This document shows positions 26,599 to 34,737 of a DNA stretch of 64,000 bases, piece by piece. Every line of letters begins with the position of its first letter. The first letter of the stretch is position 1. The stretch covers positions 1 through 64,000 of the forward strand of contig CACYXC010000007.1 of assembly GCA_902778285.1 (NCBI GenBank), read 5' to 3'. Under the pieces are notes generated by a model that had not been told where the DNA came from, searched no databases, and saw only the letters and a list, made by a program, of their open reading frames with translations. The translations under genes were made by a program, and so were the position numbers. Source of the stretch: Oscillospiraceae bacterium (lineage in GTDB: Bacteria > Bacillota > Clostridia > Oscillospirales > Oscillospiraceae).

Positions 26599-26898
26599 TT
26601 ATTCGATGGTCAGGATATCGGTAAAGCCCGTGACCTCGAAGATCTCCATAATGGTCTCGTTCACGTGGACGATCTTCAGCTTGCCCTGCTTGGTCATGAC
26701 CTTCTGGGTCGAAAGCAGCACACGCAGGCCGGCCGAGGAGATGTAGTCCAGCTTCTCAAAATCCAGCGTCAGCTCGCTGATGCCGTCCAGAGAAGCCTTC
26801 AGCTCCTTCTCCAGTTCAGGGGCCGTAACGGTATCCAGCCGTCCCTCGAGCAGATAGCTCGCTTTTCCTTCGTCAATCGTCTTGTTGATGTTCAGCAT
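26599..26898 (-). CDS. STAS-domain anti-sigma factor antagonist
   Basis: 99 residues forming one STAS domain with the phospho-acceptor motif LDYISSAGLRVLL near residue 55 and the usual start MLNINKTIDEGKA. In SpoIIAA/RsbV-type switches the unphosphorylated form binds an HATPase anti-sigma factor. It is first in a four-gene operon with a lipoprotein, a PP2C phosphatase and the STAS-kinase-HATPase fusion. Its motif is almost the same as the STAS part of that fusion, so both may be substrates of the same kinase and phosphatase. The leader has TAAGGAGG before the ATG. Confidence 0.9.
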   Translation of the reverse strand: MLNINKTIDEGKASYLLEGRLDTVTAPELEKELKASLDGISELTLDFEKLDYISSAGLRVLLSTQKVMTKQGKLKIVHVNETIMEIFEVTGFTDILTIE

Positions 26899-26999
26899 TG
26901 TAGTTCCTCCTTATGTTTCTTCTGGTGTTCTTCGTTTCTCATTATGTCACAGGACCCGGGCGCGACCCCGGCAGCAAGATGTCCTTTTTCAATTATATA

Positions 27000-27028
27000 A
27001 GTATAGCACAGCTTATGGCGATTGGAAA
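27000..27028 (-). promoter_or_regulatory. Candidate sigma-A promoter of the partner-switching operon
   Basis: On the minus strand TTTCCA (27023-27028) and TATACT (27000-27005) are separated by 17 bp, about 100 bp upstream of the STAS gene. The leader downstream is GC-rich (26940-26980). Nothing else recognised in 26899-27100. Confidence 0.5.
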
Positions 27029-27102
27029 GAGCGAATATTGCAAAACACACTCTCCCCACGCATATTCAGATCTCCCGCAGAGAGCCCTTCCGCACGCGCA
27101 AA

Positions 27103-27130
27103 AACAGCCGCCCCGGCAGGGGCGGCTGTT
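27103..27130 (-). terminator. Left copy of the duplicated terminator (copy B site)
   Basis: AACAGCCGCCCC stem with loop GGCA and a T-run beyond it on the minus strand (TTTTTGCG). It matches 27293-27320 in 27 of 28 positions. The hairpin with its T-run is the outer end of the presumed original terminator of the symporter gene. Confidence 0.85.
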
Positions 27131-27292
27131 CAAGCTGTCGACAAGGTGTCGACAGCTTGAACAGCAAAAATGAGAACTCCCCAAAAAGTTCTCATTTTTG
27201 AGTATAATAAACGCGAGAGGGAATAACCAATCCCCTCTCGCGCTCTCCCCATGCGTGTCAAACTTCGGCAGCATGGGTTTGTCTGCAGTCTG
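27131..27292 (+). repeat. Terminator-associated hairpin element, copy B (complete)
   Basis: A 162-bp element between two near-identical terminator hairpins. Order on the plus strand: H1 (CAAGCTGTCGAC palindrome, 27131-27159), H2 (CAAAAATGAGAACT stem), TATAAT-containing linker, H3 (CGCGAGAGGG/CCCTCTCGCG), H4 (CCCATGC/GCATGGG) and a 3-prime end GTCTGCAGTCTG. The ends form imperfect inverted repeats (CAAGCTGTCGAC against CAGACTGCAGAC). It lies between the symporter stop and the promoter of the STAS operon. Confidence 0.9.
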
Positions 27293-27320
27293 AACAGCCG
27301 CCCCGGGAGGGGCGGCTGTT
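27293..27320. terminator. Right copy of the duplicated terminator (copy B site)
   Basis: Same hairpin as 27103-27130 except for one loop base (GGGA for GGCA). It stands 34 bp past the symporter stop. TTTTG follows on the plus strand; on the minus strand the repeat begins directly after the stem. Confidence 0.85.
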
Positions 27321-27354
27321 TTGTGAGAAATCGTTATGCTTCGCTCTTGACCGG

Positions 27355-28596
27355 TCAGGCGGCTTTCTTTCCGCCGTTGTCGGCCTCCCAGGCGTTGACG
27401 CACACAGCACAGGAGGCGTCGCCGATGATGTTGAGCGTGGTACGGCCCATGTCGAACAGGCGGTCGATACCGTAGATGATGCCGATGTACGTGGGCGGGA
27501 TGCCGACGGCGTCGAGCACCATGGCCAGCATGATCATGCCGGCGCCGGAGGTACCCGCGGTGCCGATGGAGGCCAGGGTCGCCGTGACGACGATGACAAT
27601 CATCTGCGTGAGCGTCAGATCGATGCCGATGCACTTGGCCAGGAAGATCGCGGCCACGCACTGGTAGATGGCGGTGCCGTCCATATTGATCGTGGCGCCC
27701 AGGGGCAGCACGAAGGCGGAGATTTCATGGTGCACATCCATATCGTCGCAGCACTCCTGCGTGATGGGCAGGGTGGCGACGGAGGAGGTGGAGGTAAAGG
27801 CGAAGGCGGCGGCCGGGAAAATGCCCTTGAAGAACTTCATCGGGCTCATCTTGGCGAAGACCTTCACGGACAGGCTGTAGACCAGGACCACGTGGAGGAT
27901 GTAGCCGATGTAGGCGGCCAGCAGCACCAGGCCCAGGGAGCCGAGGATTTTCGGGCCCTGCGCGGCGACGACCCAGACCATCAGCGCGAAAACGCCGAAG
28001 GGAGAGACCGCCAGGATAAAGGACATGACGCGCTGCGTCACTTCGTTGAAGGAGGTGACGATGTCGCCGAAGGGCTTGCCCTTTTCGCCCGCGACCAGAA
28101 CGCCGCAGCCGAAGAACAGCGCGATCACAATGATCTGCAGCATGGAGGCGTTGGACAGGGGTGCGATGGCGTTGTTCGGGAAGATATTGACCAGCGTGTC
28201 CATCAAATTGGAGCTCTTGGCCTCATAAGCGGCGTCTTCCGCCAGCTCGAGCACCGGGAACGCACCTTTGAAGAGATTCGCGACCACCAGACCGATCACG
28301 CACGCAATGGCGGTAGTGACCAGGAAGTAGGCCACGGTCTTCCAGCCGATCTTGCCGACCTTATGGATGTCGCCCATGGAGATGACGCCGTCCATAATGC
28401 TCAGCAGGACCAGAGGAACAACAATGAACTTCAGCAGGTTTACAAAGATGTCGCCGAAAGGCTTGATGTACTTGGCGGTAAAGGCGCCCGCCGCTTCCGC
28501 GCCCATGACGGCCCAGAAGATGGCGCCGACGACAATACCGGCCACCAGGCCAATCAGGATCTTTACGCCCAGATTCAGTGATTTCTTGTCCTTCAT
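27355..28596 (-). CDS. Dicarboxylate/amino acid:cation symporter (DAACS family)
   Basis: 413 residues with eight or more membrane spans. The serine-rich reentrant loop is FTSTSSVATLPIT near residue 270 and the transport-site stretch is LGATINMDGTAIYQ near 300, then IGTAGTSGAGMIML near 345. Homologues (GltP, DctA, SstT) carry glutamate, aspartate, C4-dicarboxylates or serine/threonine with H+ or Na+. The NMDGTA motif fits glutamate/aspartate or dicarboxylate carriers, but the exact substrate is not set. Its transcript runs left into the duplicated terminator and repeat copy B. Confidence 0.9.
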   Translation of the reverse strand: MKDKKSLNLGVKILIGLVAGIVVGAIFWAVMGAEAAGAFTAKYIKPFGDIFVNLLKFIVVPLVLLSIMDGVISMGDIHKVGKIGWKTVAYFLVTTAIACVIGLVVANLFKGAFPVLELAEDAAYEAKSSNLMDTLVNIFPNNAIAPLSNASMLQIIVIALFFGCGVLVAGEKGKPFGDIVTSFNEVTQRVMSFILAVSPFGVFALMVWVVAAQGPKILGSLGLVLLAAYIGYILHVVLVYSLSVKVFAKMSPMKFFKGIFPAAAFAFTSTSSVATLPITQECCDDMDVHHEISAFVLPLGATINMDGTAIYQCVAAIFLAKCIGIDLTLTQMIVIVVTATLASIGTAGTSGAGMIMLAMVLDAVGIPPTYIGIIYGIDRLFDMGRTTLNIIGDASCAVCVNAWEADNGGKKAA

Positions 28597-28944
28597 GAAC
28601 TTTTTACTCCCTTCTCATATTCTGTACAGCTCGTATTCTCGTTTGAGCTTAATGCCATTATATGGGATGGAACGGGAAATGTTAAGTATTTTTCCAAATC
28701 CTGAAGCACTTTCAGCATTATTTCCAAAAAAAGAAGCTTATTTTATGAGTTTTTAACAAAATGTTCATAATTTAGATCTTTAGTTCGCTGTCCTGTCAGC
28801 GCGATAGCAGTCATTCACAGAAATGAATCAGCTGAACGCAACGGATGGATGAAAACAGTTTTTATATAAGCAGGAGAGGACGAGCCAGGAAACGCGGACA
28901 TATGGGACAACCTCACAAATGATTCGAATGGAGTGTTATTCAAC
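28597..28944. other. AT-rich divergent intergenic region
   Basis: About 350 bp between the symporter (minus) and the ABC cassette (plus). It is clearly more AT-rich than the coding sequence around it, with several A- and T-runs. Promoters for both directions must lie here, but none matches consensus well enough to mark. No gene, tRNA or strong palindrome seen. Confidence 0.5.
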
Positions 28945-30198
28945 ATGCCTGTGCTGCTGTATTTGAAAGCATTTCTCAGAAAACGAGTTTATCTTTTGCT
29001 GTCACTCTTCTTCGCAATCCTTATTCTGCTGATCACTTACGGCCTCTTTTGTCAAATGATCCAGAGCAAGCTTGCAGAGCGGGAGAACGCGCTCCGTTCG
29101 CTTCCCGTCACCGTTGTTCTTTCCAATATCGCGGGCACGCAGACAGACCATCTGGAGATCCCATTTTATCTGGCAGAGTACTTTACCTCCGGAGAATACT
29201 CCTACGGGGGGGAGATACAGCCGCGCGCGTTCTCCTCTTATGTGAAGGATGTAAAAATGAAAACCACGCTTTACTACTCGCTTCCGTCGGAGAACATGAA
29301 CAGGGCTGATACCATACCGAGTTCGCAAAAGCTCGTCGGCATCACTTGCCTGGAGGCAGACCGCGCGATCAGCCAGGACGTCATTGATTCTCTTGCGTTT
29401 TTCTCTGGGATGGGTGAAAGCGTTTTTGAGACAGGAACTCCCGCTTGTGTGATTCCCAGACGTTTGCTGGGCCATTCCGCGCAGGATGAACAGGGGCGTT
29501 CTTTTCTTACGATCTCCGTTCAAATCGCGCCGGCTTCTCAGGCGGCGACTGAGCTGGTATTGCAGATTGCGGGTGTTTATGACGCAGATGACGACCGCAT
29601 TTACTGCCCGTGGCGCGTGGCTGCCGATCAACAGGCAAAGCTGGACGGGTTTTATACCGTGGACTCTCTGATGGCGACCGTGAAAGATAACATGGAGCTT
29701 TCAGAGTTTCAGACGATCCTTTTCCGACACTTCGCAGAAGTCTCACCCGGCGGAAAGGCGGCAAAGCTGGATGACTCCCCGGTATTGGATCGCTATCAGT
29801 TCGCGGCCATCGTTCGGGATGAAACGCTGCGGCAAACGCTGAAGGAAATGGACGACAGTCTTCAGACGGCACTCTGGATAAAACCGCTGCTTATTGTCCT
29901 TGAACTGCTGGTCAGTGCCTGCAGCGGATTCTTTTTCGGTTCCGTTCAGCGAAGAGACCTTCTGGCGGCACGTCTTGTAGGAACAAGGATGCGGGAAATT
30001 GTTTGGATCCTTTTTCTGCAGCTCTTTGCCGTACTTCTTTTATCAATTATTGTCACGGCTTATATCACAACACTTTGCTTCAACGTTGAAGCATCACATT
30101 CGTACTATGTTGGCGTTGGAGCTGCCGCCTCCTTTGGCTGTCTCTTTTCGATCCGCAACCTGAGGAAAGCTGCCGAGGCACTTGCGGCAAGGGAATGA
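28945..30198 (+). CDS. FtsX-like ABC transporter permease, half 1
   Basis: 417 residues. One membrane helix near residues 15-37, a large extracytoplasmic region of about 270 residues, then three helices in the last 120 residues (LLIVLELLVSACSGFFF, ILFLQLFAVLLLSIIV and a short final one). This is the MacB/FtsX plan in an unfamiliar, diverged form. It is first of a three-gene cassette with an ATPase and a second larger permease. Such cassettes export peptides or lipids or signal to the envelope. Codon use is more AT-rich than flanking genes. Start ATG chosen over a GTG four codons before, with GGAG upstream. Confidence 0.7.
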   Translation: MPVLLYLKAFLRKRVYLLLSLFFAILILLITYGLFCQMIQSKLAERENALRSLPVTVVLSNIAGTQTDHLEIPFYLAEYFTSGEYSYGGEIQPRAFSSYVKDVKMKTTLYYSLPSENMNRADTIPSSQKLVGITCLEADRAISQDVIDSLAFFSGMGESVFETGTPACVIPRRLLGHSAQDEQGRSFLTISVQIAPASQAATELVLQIAGVYDADDDRIYCPWRVAADQQAKLDGFYTVDSLMATVKDNMELSEFQTILFRHFAEVSPGGKAAKLDDSPVLDRYQFAAIVRDETLRQTLKEMDDSLQTALWIKPLLIVLELLVSACSGFFFGSVQRRDLLAARLVGTRMREIVWILFLQLFAVLLLSIIVTAYITTLCFNVEASHSYYVGVGAAASFGCLFSIRNLRKAAEALAARE

Positions 30199-30209
30199 GG
30201 TGTTTTCTT

Positions 30210-30884
30210 ATGGCAAAGATTCAAACCATAGACCTGAACTTTTCCTATCGGGCAAAGCATCAGACCATCCATGCGGTAAAAGATGTAAACCTCTTGCTTG
30301 AACCGGGGCTCATGCAAGTGATCATTGGGAAAAGCGGGAGTGGGAAGTCAACGCTCCTGTCCCTTCTGGCCAGTCTTCAGACGCCGGAACAGGGGATGAT
30401 CCTCGTGGATGACATGGATCTGCAGAAAATGGACGCGGACCAGTATCGCAGAAAGCGGGCCGCTGTGATTTTTCAGGCCTATAATCTGTTCCCCTTGCTT
30501 ACTGTTCAGGAAAACATCATCTATCCGCTGCTGCTGAACAAAATCCCAAAGCGGACAGCAGAGACGCAGGCGGAAAAGGTATTGGAACAGGTGGGGATGG
30601 ACGCCTCATTTTTGAAGAGATTTCCGGCAACACTGTCCGGCGGAGAGCAGCAGCGAGTTGCCATTGCGCGAGCATTAGCCAATCAGACCGATATCGTCCT
30701 TGCCGATGAGCCTACTGGAAACCTCGACACCAAAAACACGGAGAGGATCACAGGCCTGCTCTCCTCCATGGCACATAATCAAGGCTGCTGCGTGGTTGTT
30801 GTTACCCATGATCTGTCCGTCGCGGCCAACGCGGATCGGGTTTTCGCGATGGATGGCGGCACCTTGTCGGGGGTGGCTCCATGA
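30210..30884 (+). CDS. ABC transporter ATP-binding protein (MacB/LolD type)
   Basis: 224 residues. Walker A is GKSGSGKST, the Q-loop is FQAYNLFP, the signature is LSGGEQQR, Walker B is IVLADEP with TGNLD D-loop, and the H-switch is VVVTHD. All elements are intact. The type with TGNLD and the short length is that of the LolD/MacB/FtsE group that pairs with FtsX-like permeases. The preferred ATG has GAGGTG 8 nt before; another in-frame ATG at 30195 overlaps the permease stop by 4 bp. It overlaps the next permease by 4 bp, so the three genes are one transcript. Confidence 0.92.
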   Translation: MAKIQTIDLNFSYRAKHQTIHAVKDVNLLLEPGLMQVIIGKSGSGKSTLLSLLASLQTPEQGMILVDDMDLQKMDADQYRRKRAAVIFQAYNLFPLLTVQENIIYPLLLNKIPKRTAETQAEKVLEQVGMDASFLKRFPATLSGGEQQRVAIARALANQTDIVLADEPTGNLDTKNTERITGLLSSMAHNQGCCVVVVTHDLSVAANADRVFAMDGGTLSGVAP

Positions 30885-32836
30885 ATCCGATGAAGCAATT
30901 GCTCCGCAGACCGATCCATACGCTGTTTGCGATCCTGTTGTTGAGCGCCGCGTGCGCTTTCCTTTGCATAAGCTCCGGTATTTTCCTGTCCGTTCAAGAA
31001 TCCGCGAAAATGATCGAGGATACTTACGTTACACTTGCCGTGCCGAATCCGGACGCCTTTGAGTTCAGCAGCAGCAGCAAGACGACGGATGCATGGGACG
31101 CGCTTTTGTCAGCGGCAGAGAATGAGGCGGCGGTAAAAGCCGTGTACCAGCACGCATTCATCAGTGCGATGAGTCCGGAGCTCTCGCCGCTTCTCAGCGT
31201 GCAGGAAGAGATGCATTATGATCCGTCGCTCGATAAGCCGAGCGATTATGCAGCCTTTGTCGTACGTGTTTCGGACGCCGCACAAACACCGTCCGGAGGC
31301 TGGGACGTCTCCGCAGACATCGAGCAGATCGTTTTGCTCCACCCCGGGTATACCGTCCGCTCACGGCTGCGCTTTAGTTATTGGAATGCGAGCGGAGGCG
31401 CAGATATGGATCCGCCTGAAACAGGGAAAACATATCTCGTTTACGGGCGTTTTGTCGACGATGATCTGCTCCTTCGTCAGCGTCTTGCGGAACAGGTACG
31501 CTGCCCGCTGGAAGAGGTGGATCTGAGCAAAATCTCCACGGAGGGAGCGGCCGCGCTGAAAAAAGAGCTGCTCAGCCGGGGCTTTGCTGAGGGCCTGGGC
31601 GACATTGCGGCGGAATATGTGCAGGAGAAAACGGGAAGAACAACGACACTGAGTCCGGATGAGCTTGAAATGGTCGATACGGCAAGCCTTTTCCCGCAGG
31701 TACTTATAGACTCCGAAACGGACAGACCATTCATAACAGTAACATGTATCGACCAACCGCTGGACACGTTTTTATGCAGAGAAGAGAATGCCCTCTGGGC
31801 AGGCATCCTCAGGAATGCAGTTTCTTCCCAGCATGGCTTTCCCGTTATCGGAACAGACAGAGCGGACACGCTGTATGCCTTTTGTCAACAGACGGCTTAT
31901 CTCTCACAGGGAAGGGTCTTTTCCGCGGCTGAATACCTTTCGGGAGAGAAAGTCTGCATCCTGTCGGAAAGACTCGCCATACAAAATGGCCTGCACATTG
32001 GGGACAGCATTTCACTGCAATTCTACGGAGCCGGAGATCCCTTCCAGCTGGAGCCGTCCCGACAGTCAAATCCCTTCGCGCAGGACTATTACCCGGAGCT
32101 CGCCGATGAGGCTGACCGCGGGCAGTTTGAAATCGTGGGTTTCTATCGCCAGACGGATTCGTGGGAATACAGCCTGGGCCAATGGACGCCCAACACGATC
32201 CTTGTTCCGAAAGCAGCATGCCCGACAAGGGCGTCCTCCCCGCACCGGACGCTTTTCCTTTCCGTTGTCTTGAAAAACGGCATGTCGCAGAGATTTCTTG
32301 ACAGCATCAGACAAAAGGGGCTTCCGGAGAACGCCTTTCAAATACTGGACAGCGGCTATGAGAGGATTGCCGATTCGCTGGAAAACAGCGTAAAAGGCGC
32401 GGGGCGCTATTTCTTTGTTTCAATTGTCTTCTGGCTCGCTGCGCTCATCATTTATCTGTTCTTCTTTGTTTCCAAGCAAAAAGAAGATGTTGCCCGGATG
32501 CGCTCTCTGGGGGCCTCCTCTGGAGAAGTCCGGCGGTATCTCTTCTTTTTCGCGTCGGTTCCGGCTTTTCTTGCGGTTCTGATCGGCATGGGGCTTGCTT
32601 TGGCAGGTATGGAGGCCGCCGTGCAGTATATCTGCTCTGCGGGTTCAAGGCTGGATACCGCGCTCAGCGAACTGTATCATAGCAGCTCGGCTACAGCGAT
32701 GATTGACGTATCTGTTCGAAAGAGCTTGATTTGCCTCATCTCCGGGCTTCAGGCGGGAGCACACCTTGCCTTTTTCCTTCTGTTTTCTACCTGTATGGTC
32801 AAAGCGAAGCGCATTTATGTTGTGAACCTGTCATGA
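30881..32836 (+). CDS. FtsX-like ABC transporter permease, half 2
   Basis: 651 residues. One helix near residues 15-35, then about 460 extracytoplasmic residues, then three helices in the last 150. The DVARMRSLGASSGEVRRYLF stretch before the second C-terminal helix is the coupling-helix region seen in FtsX/MacB permeases. It pairs with the smaller permease and the ATPase upstream. The long outer region is not recognised. Overlaps the ATPase gene by 4 bp. The transcript ends at the first hairpin of the duplicated terminator at 32850. Confidence 0.8.
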   Translation: MNPMKQLLRRPIHTLFAILLLSAACAFLCISSGIFLSVQESAKMIEDTYVTLAVPNPDAFEFSSSSKTTDAWDALLSAAENEAAVKAVYQHAFISAMSPELSPLLSVQEEMHYDPSLDKPSDYAAFVVRVSDAAQTPSGGWDVSADIEQIVLLHPGYTVRSRLRFSYWNASGGADMDPPETGKTYLVYGRFVDDDLLLRQRLAEQVRCPLEEVDLSKISTEGAAALKKELLSRGFAEGLGDIAAEYVQEKTGRTTTLSPDELEMVDTASLFPQVLIDSETDRPFITVTCIDQPLDTFLCREENALWAGILRNAVSSQHGFPVIGTDRADTLYAFCQQTAYLSQGRVFSAAEYLSGEKVCILSERLAIQNGLHIGDSISLQFYGAGDPFQLEPSRQSNPFAQDYYPELADEADRGQFEIVGFYRQTDSWEYSLGQWTPNTILVPKAACPTRASSPHRTLFLSVVLKNGMSQRFLDSIRQKGLPENAFQILDSGYERIADSLENSVKGAGRYFFVSIVFWLAALIIYLFFFVSKQKEDVARMRSLGASSGEVRRYLFFFASVPAFLAVLIGMGLALAGMEAAVQYICSAGSRLDTALSELYHSSSATAMIDVSVRKSLICLISGLQAGAHLAFFLLFSTCMVKAKRIYVVNLS

Positions 32837-32849
32837 GTCCAGGCATAAG

Positions 32850-32879
32850 AACACCGGGCGGCTGTCGCCGCCCGGTGTT
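32850..32879. terminator. Left copy of the duplicated terminator (copy C site)
   Basis: A 30-nt palindrome (ACACCGGGCGGC stem) 13 bp past the ABC permease stop. It is identical in all 30 positions to 33029-33058. Both neighbouring genes converge here. Confidence 0.85.
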
Positions 32880-33028
32880 CAAGCTGTCGACAAAGTGTCG
32901 ACAGCTTGAACAGCAAAAATGGGAACTTCCGAAAAAGTTCCCATTTTTGCACAGATTGTACCGCGAAAGGGGATCGCGCTCTCCCCATGCGAGTCCGACT
33001 TGCTCTGTATGGGTTTGTCTACAGTCTG
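32880..33028 (+). repeat. Terminator-associated hairpin element, copy C
   Basis: 149 bp between two identical terminator hairpins. H1 is as in copy B. In H2 the stem reads AAAAATGGGAACT with the partner arm changed to match, so pairing is kept. The linker is CACAGATTGTACCGCG, as in copy D. H3 has lost its second arm, and H4 (CCCATGC/GTATGGG) is kept with a wobble pair. The right end is GTCTACAGTCTG, complementary in part to the left end. Confidence 0.9.
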
Positions 33029-33058
33029 AACACCGGGCGGCTGTCGCCGCCCGGTGTT
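33029..33058. terminator. Right copy of the duplicated terminator (copy C site)
   Basis: Identical to 32850-32879. It lies 29 bp past the stop of the minus-strand gene at 33088-33963 and is followed by TTTGCG on the plus strand. Confidence 0.85.
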
Positions 33059-33087
33059 TGCGTTGTGTGTTCTTCGATTCCGCACGC

Positions 33088-33963
33088 TTATCCCACAAGA
33101 TGACCGGTGCCCAGCGTCATGGTGACATAGCCCGGGAAGATGCTCATCTGCAGGTACATCGGCGCGCCCTCCTGGTCACCGTCGAAGAAGACGGTGAGGT
33201 AGTAGTTGTCATGGACATCCGTGCACATTTCCGTCAGGAGCGTAGAGCCATCGACGGCCTCCCAGTGCTCTCCGTAGTCGTCGGTATCGGCCAGTTCATA
33301 GCCCGTAAAGCCCCAGTACTCCGCCAAAAGTCCGCAGAAGCGGTCCACCGTCATATCGGCTGTGACGATGTCGTCAAAATTCGTGTAGAAGCGCAGCGGG
33401 ATCTTCTCCGTCTCCCCTTCCGGGTCCGTCGGGTCCACCGGCCCCACATAGACATCCTCATATACCAGCGTATCCTCCGACTCATGCGAGCGCGCGTCAA
33501 TGTGCGCCGCGGTGATCTTGCCGCTCATCGTATCAACGGTCAGACTGCAGCCGTACTCGGCCTCCTGCCCCAGATACCAGCGCACGTCGAAGCTGTGCGG
33601 GAAGAGCCGCCCGTACCAGTAATCGCTGCCTTTCTTCTCCGCGAACTCCATCACCCTGTCCGCGGGGCCCTCAAAGACCACCTCCGGCGACAGGATGCCC
33701 ATCTCCTTCCAGACTTCGATCTGCTCGCGCGCCACCTTCTCGGCCGCCTCCGGGGTGGAAACGGCGCTGTAGGCCGCATGGGCGACAATGCCCAGGCTCA
33801 GCAGCAGCACCGCCGCCAGAGCCAGCGTTACGATCCGTTTGATCTTCATGGTTCCGATCCTTTCCGAGGGTTCGGATGCACCCTCGGGAAGCGCAGCGAG
33901 CGCCTCGGCGAGGTAACGTTCGTCGATGCCGCCGACAGCCTTGGACAACAGATCCCGATTCAT
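33088..33963 (-). CDS. Membrane protein encoded with the ECF sigma factor, probable anti-sigma factor
   Basis: 291 residues: a cytoplasmic N-terminal part of about 45 residues, one membrane helix near 44-62 (IVTLALAAVLLLSLGIVA), and an exported domain of about 225 residues of unknown fold. Its start overlaps the sigma factor stop by 4 bp (ATGA). The order ECF sigma factor then single-pass membrane protein is typical of sigma/anti-sigma pairs, and the N-terminal segment would hold the sigma. No zinc-binding HxxxCxxC motif is seen, so it is not a classical ZAS anti-sigma factor. The function is inferred from context. Confidence 0.6.
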   Translation of the reverse strand: MNRDLLSKAVGGIDERYLAEALAALPEGASEPSERIGTMKIKRIVTLALAAVLLLSLGIVAHAAYSAVSTPEAAEKVAREQIEVWKEMGILSPEVVFEGPADRVMEFAEKKGSDYWYGRLFPHSFDVRWYLGQEAEYGCSLTVDTMSGKITAAHIDARSHESEDTLVYEDVYVGPVDPTDPEGETEKIPLRFYTNFDDIVTADMTVDRFCGLLAEYWGFTGYELADTDDYGEHWEAVDGSTLLTEMCTDVHDNYYLTVFFDGDQEGAPMYLQMSIFPGYVTMTLGTGHLVG

Positions 33964-34526
33964 ACAAGCAAGCCCTCCTTCTGCAGCATTTTCTTCAGTT
34001 TTTCACGCAGGCGGAACAGGCGGACGCGGACGCGGCTGCCGCTGCTCTGTGTCCGGGCGGCGAGCTGCTCCGGCGAATCGCCGAAGAAATAGCGGCGGAC
34101 AAAGAGGATTCTCTCCTCCCGGTTCTGGGCGGCGAGGAAACGGTCGATGGCCTCTGTGAGTTCTTTGGCGTCATACTCCGTCTCCACGTCCGCGCCCGAG
34201 GGGATCGCCTCTGCCAGCTCGTCGAGCACCAGATCGTAGCGGTCGTCGCGCTTGCACGCGGTGTTCGCGCGCAGTCGGCTCACGGCGTTGTTCCTTGCGA
34301 TGCGGCAGACATAGCCGCCCAGGGTTCCCGGCCGCTGCGGCGGGATGCTGTTCCACACCGCGAGCCAGGTATCGTTCACGCACTCCTCCGCGTCCTGCGG
34401 GTCTCGAAGAATGTTGCCCGTCGTTTTTCGCACGGCCGCGCCGAATTTCCGGTCCAGTTCCCCGATGGCCCGCTCCGAGCGCTCAAAGAGCAGGTCGAGG
34501 ATGGTACTGTCCTCCAATTGCGTCAC
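33960..34526 (-). CDS. ECF-type RNA polymerase sigma factor
   Basis: 188 residues. Region 2 includes ILRDPQDAEECVNDTWLAVWN (the conserved DAEECVND helix) and region 4 near the C-terminus has RYFFGDSPEQLAARTQSSGSRVRVRLFRLREKL. There is no sigma-1.1 or region 3, so it is an ECF sigma factor. It likely directs the expression of envelope-related genes on release from the membrane protein encoded downstream. Starts at GTG with GAGGCGG upstream. It stands 60 bp from the duplicated terminator of the Rnf operon. Confidence 0.9.
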   Translation of the reverse strand: MTQLEDSTILDLLFERSERAIGELDRKFGAAVRKTTGNILRDPQDAEECVNDTWLAVWNSIPPQRPGTLGGYVCRIARNNAVSRLRANTACKRDDRYDLVLDELAEAIPSGADVETEYDAKELTEAIDRFLAAQNREERILFVRRYFFGDSPEQLAARTQSSGSRVRVRLFRLREKLKKMLQKEGLLV

Positions 34527-34586
34527 TTCCTTTCCGCCTCACCCTGTATGTCGCAAAACACGGGCGGATGTTACAGAGCGGACAAA

Positions 34587-34611
34587 AAACTCTCCGCTGA
34601 GCGGAGAGTTT
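34587..34611 (-). terminator. Left copy of the duplicated terminator (copy D site)
   Basis: A 25-nt palindrome (AAACTCTCCGCT stem) followed on the minus strand by TTTTTTGTCC. It is identical to 34738-34762 over all 25 positions. Confidence 0.85.
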
Positions 34612-34737
34612 CAGACTGTAGACAAACCCATACAGAGCAAGTCGGACTCGCATGGGGAGAGCGCGAGAGGGGACGGTAATCCCCTTTCGCGGTACAATCT
34701 GTGCAATTCAAGCTGTCGACACTTTGTCGACAGCTTG
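34612..34737 (-). repeat. Terminator-associated hairpin element, copy D (H2 deleted)
   Basis: A 126-bp copy in inverted orientation between two identical terminator hairpins. On the minus strand it reads H1, then the CACAGATTGTACCGCG linker with H2 missing, H3 (CGCGAAAGGGGA pairing with TCCCCTCTCGCG), H4 and the GTCTACAGTCTG end. Closest to copy C. It lies past the rnfB stop and before the ECF sigma gene. Confidence 0.9.
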
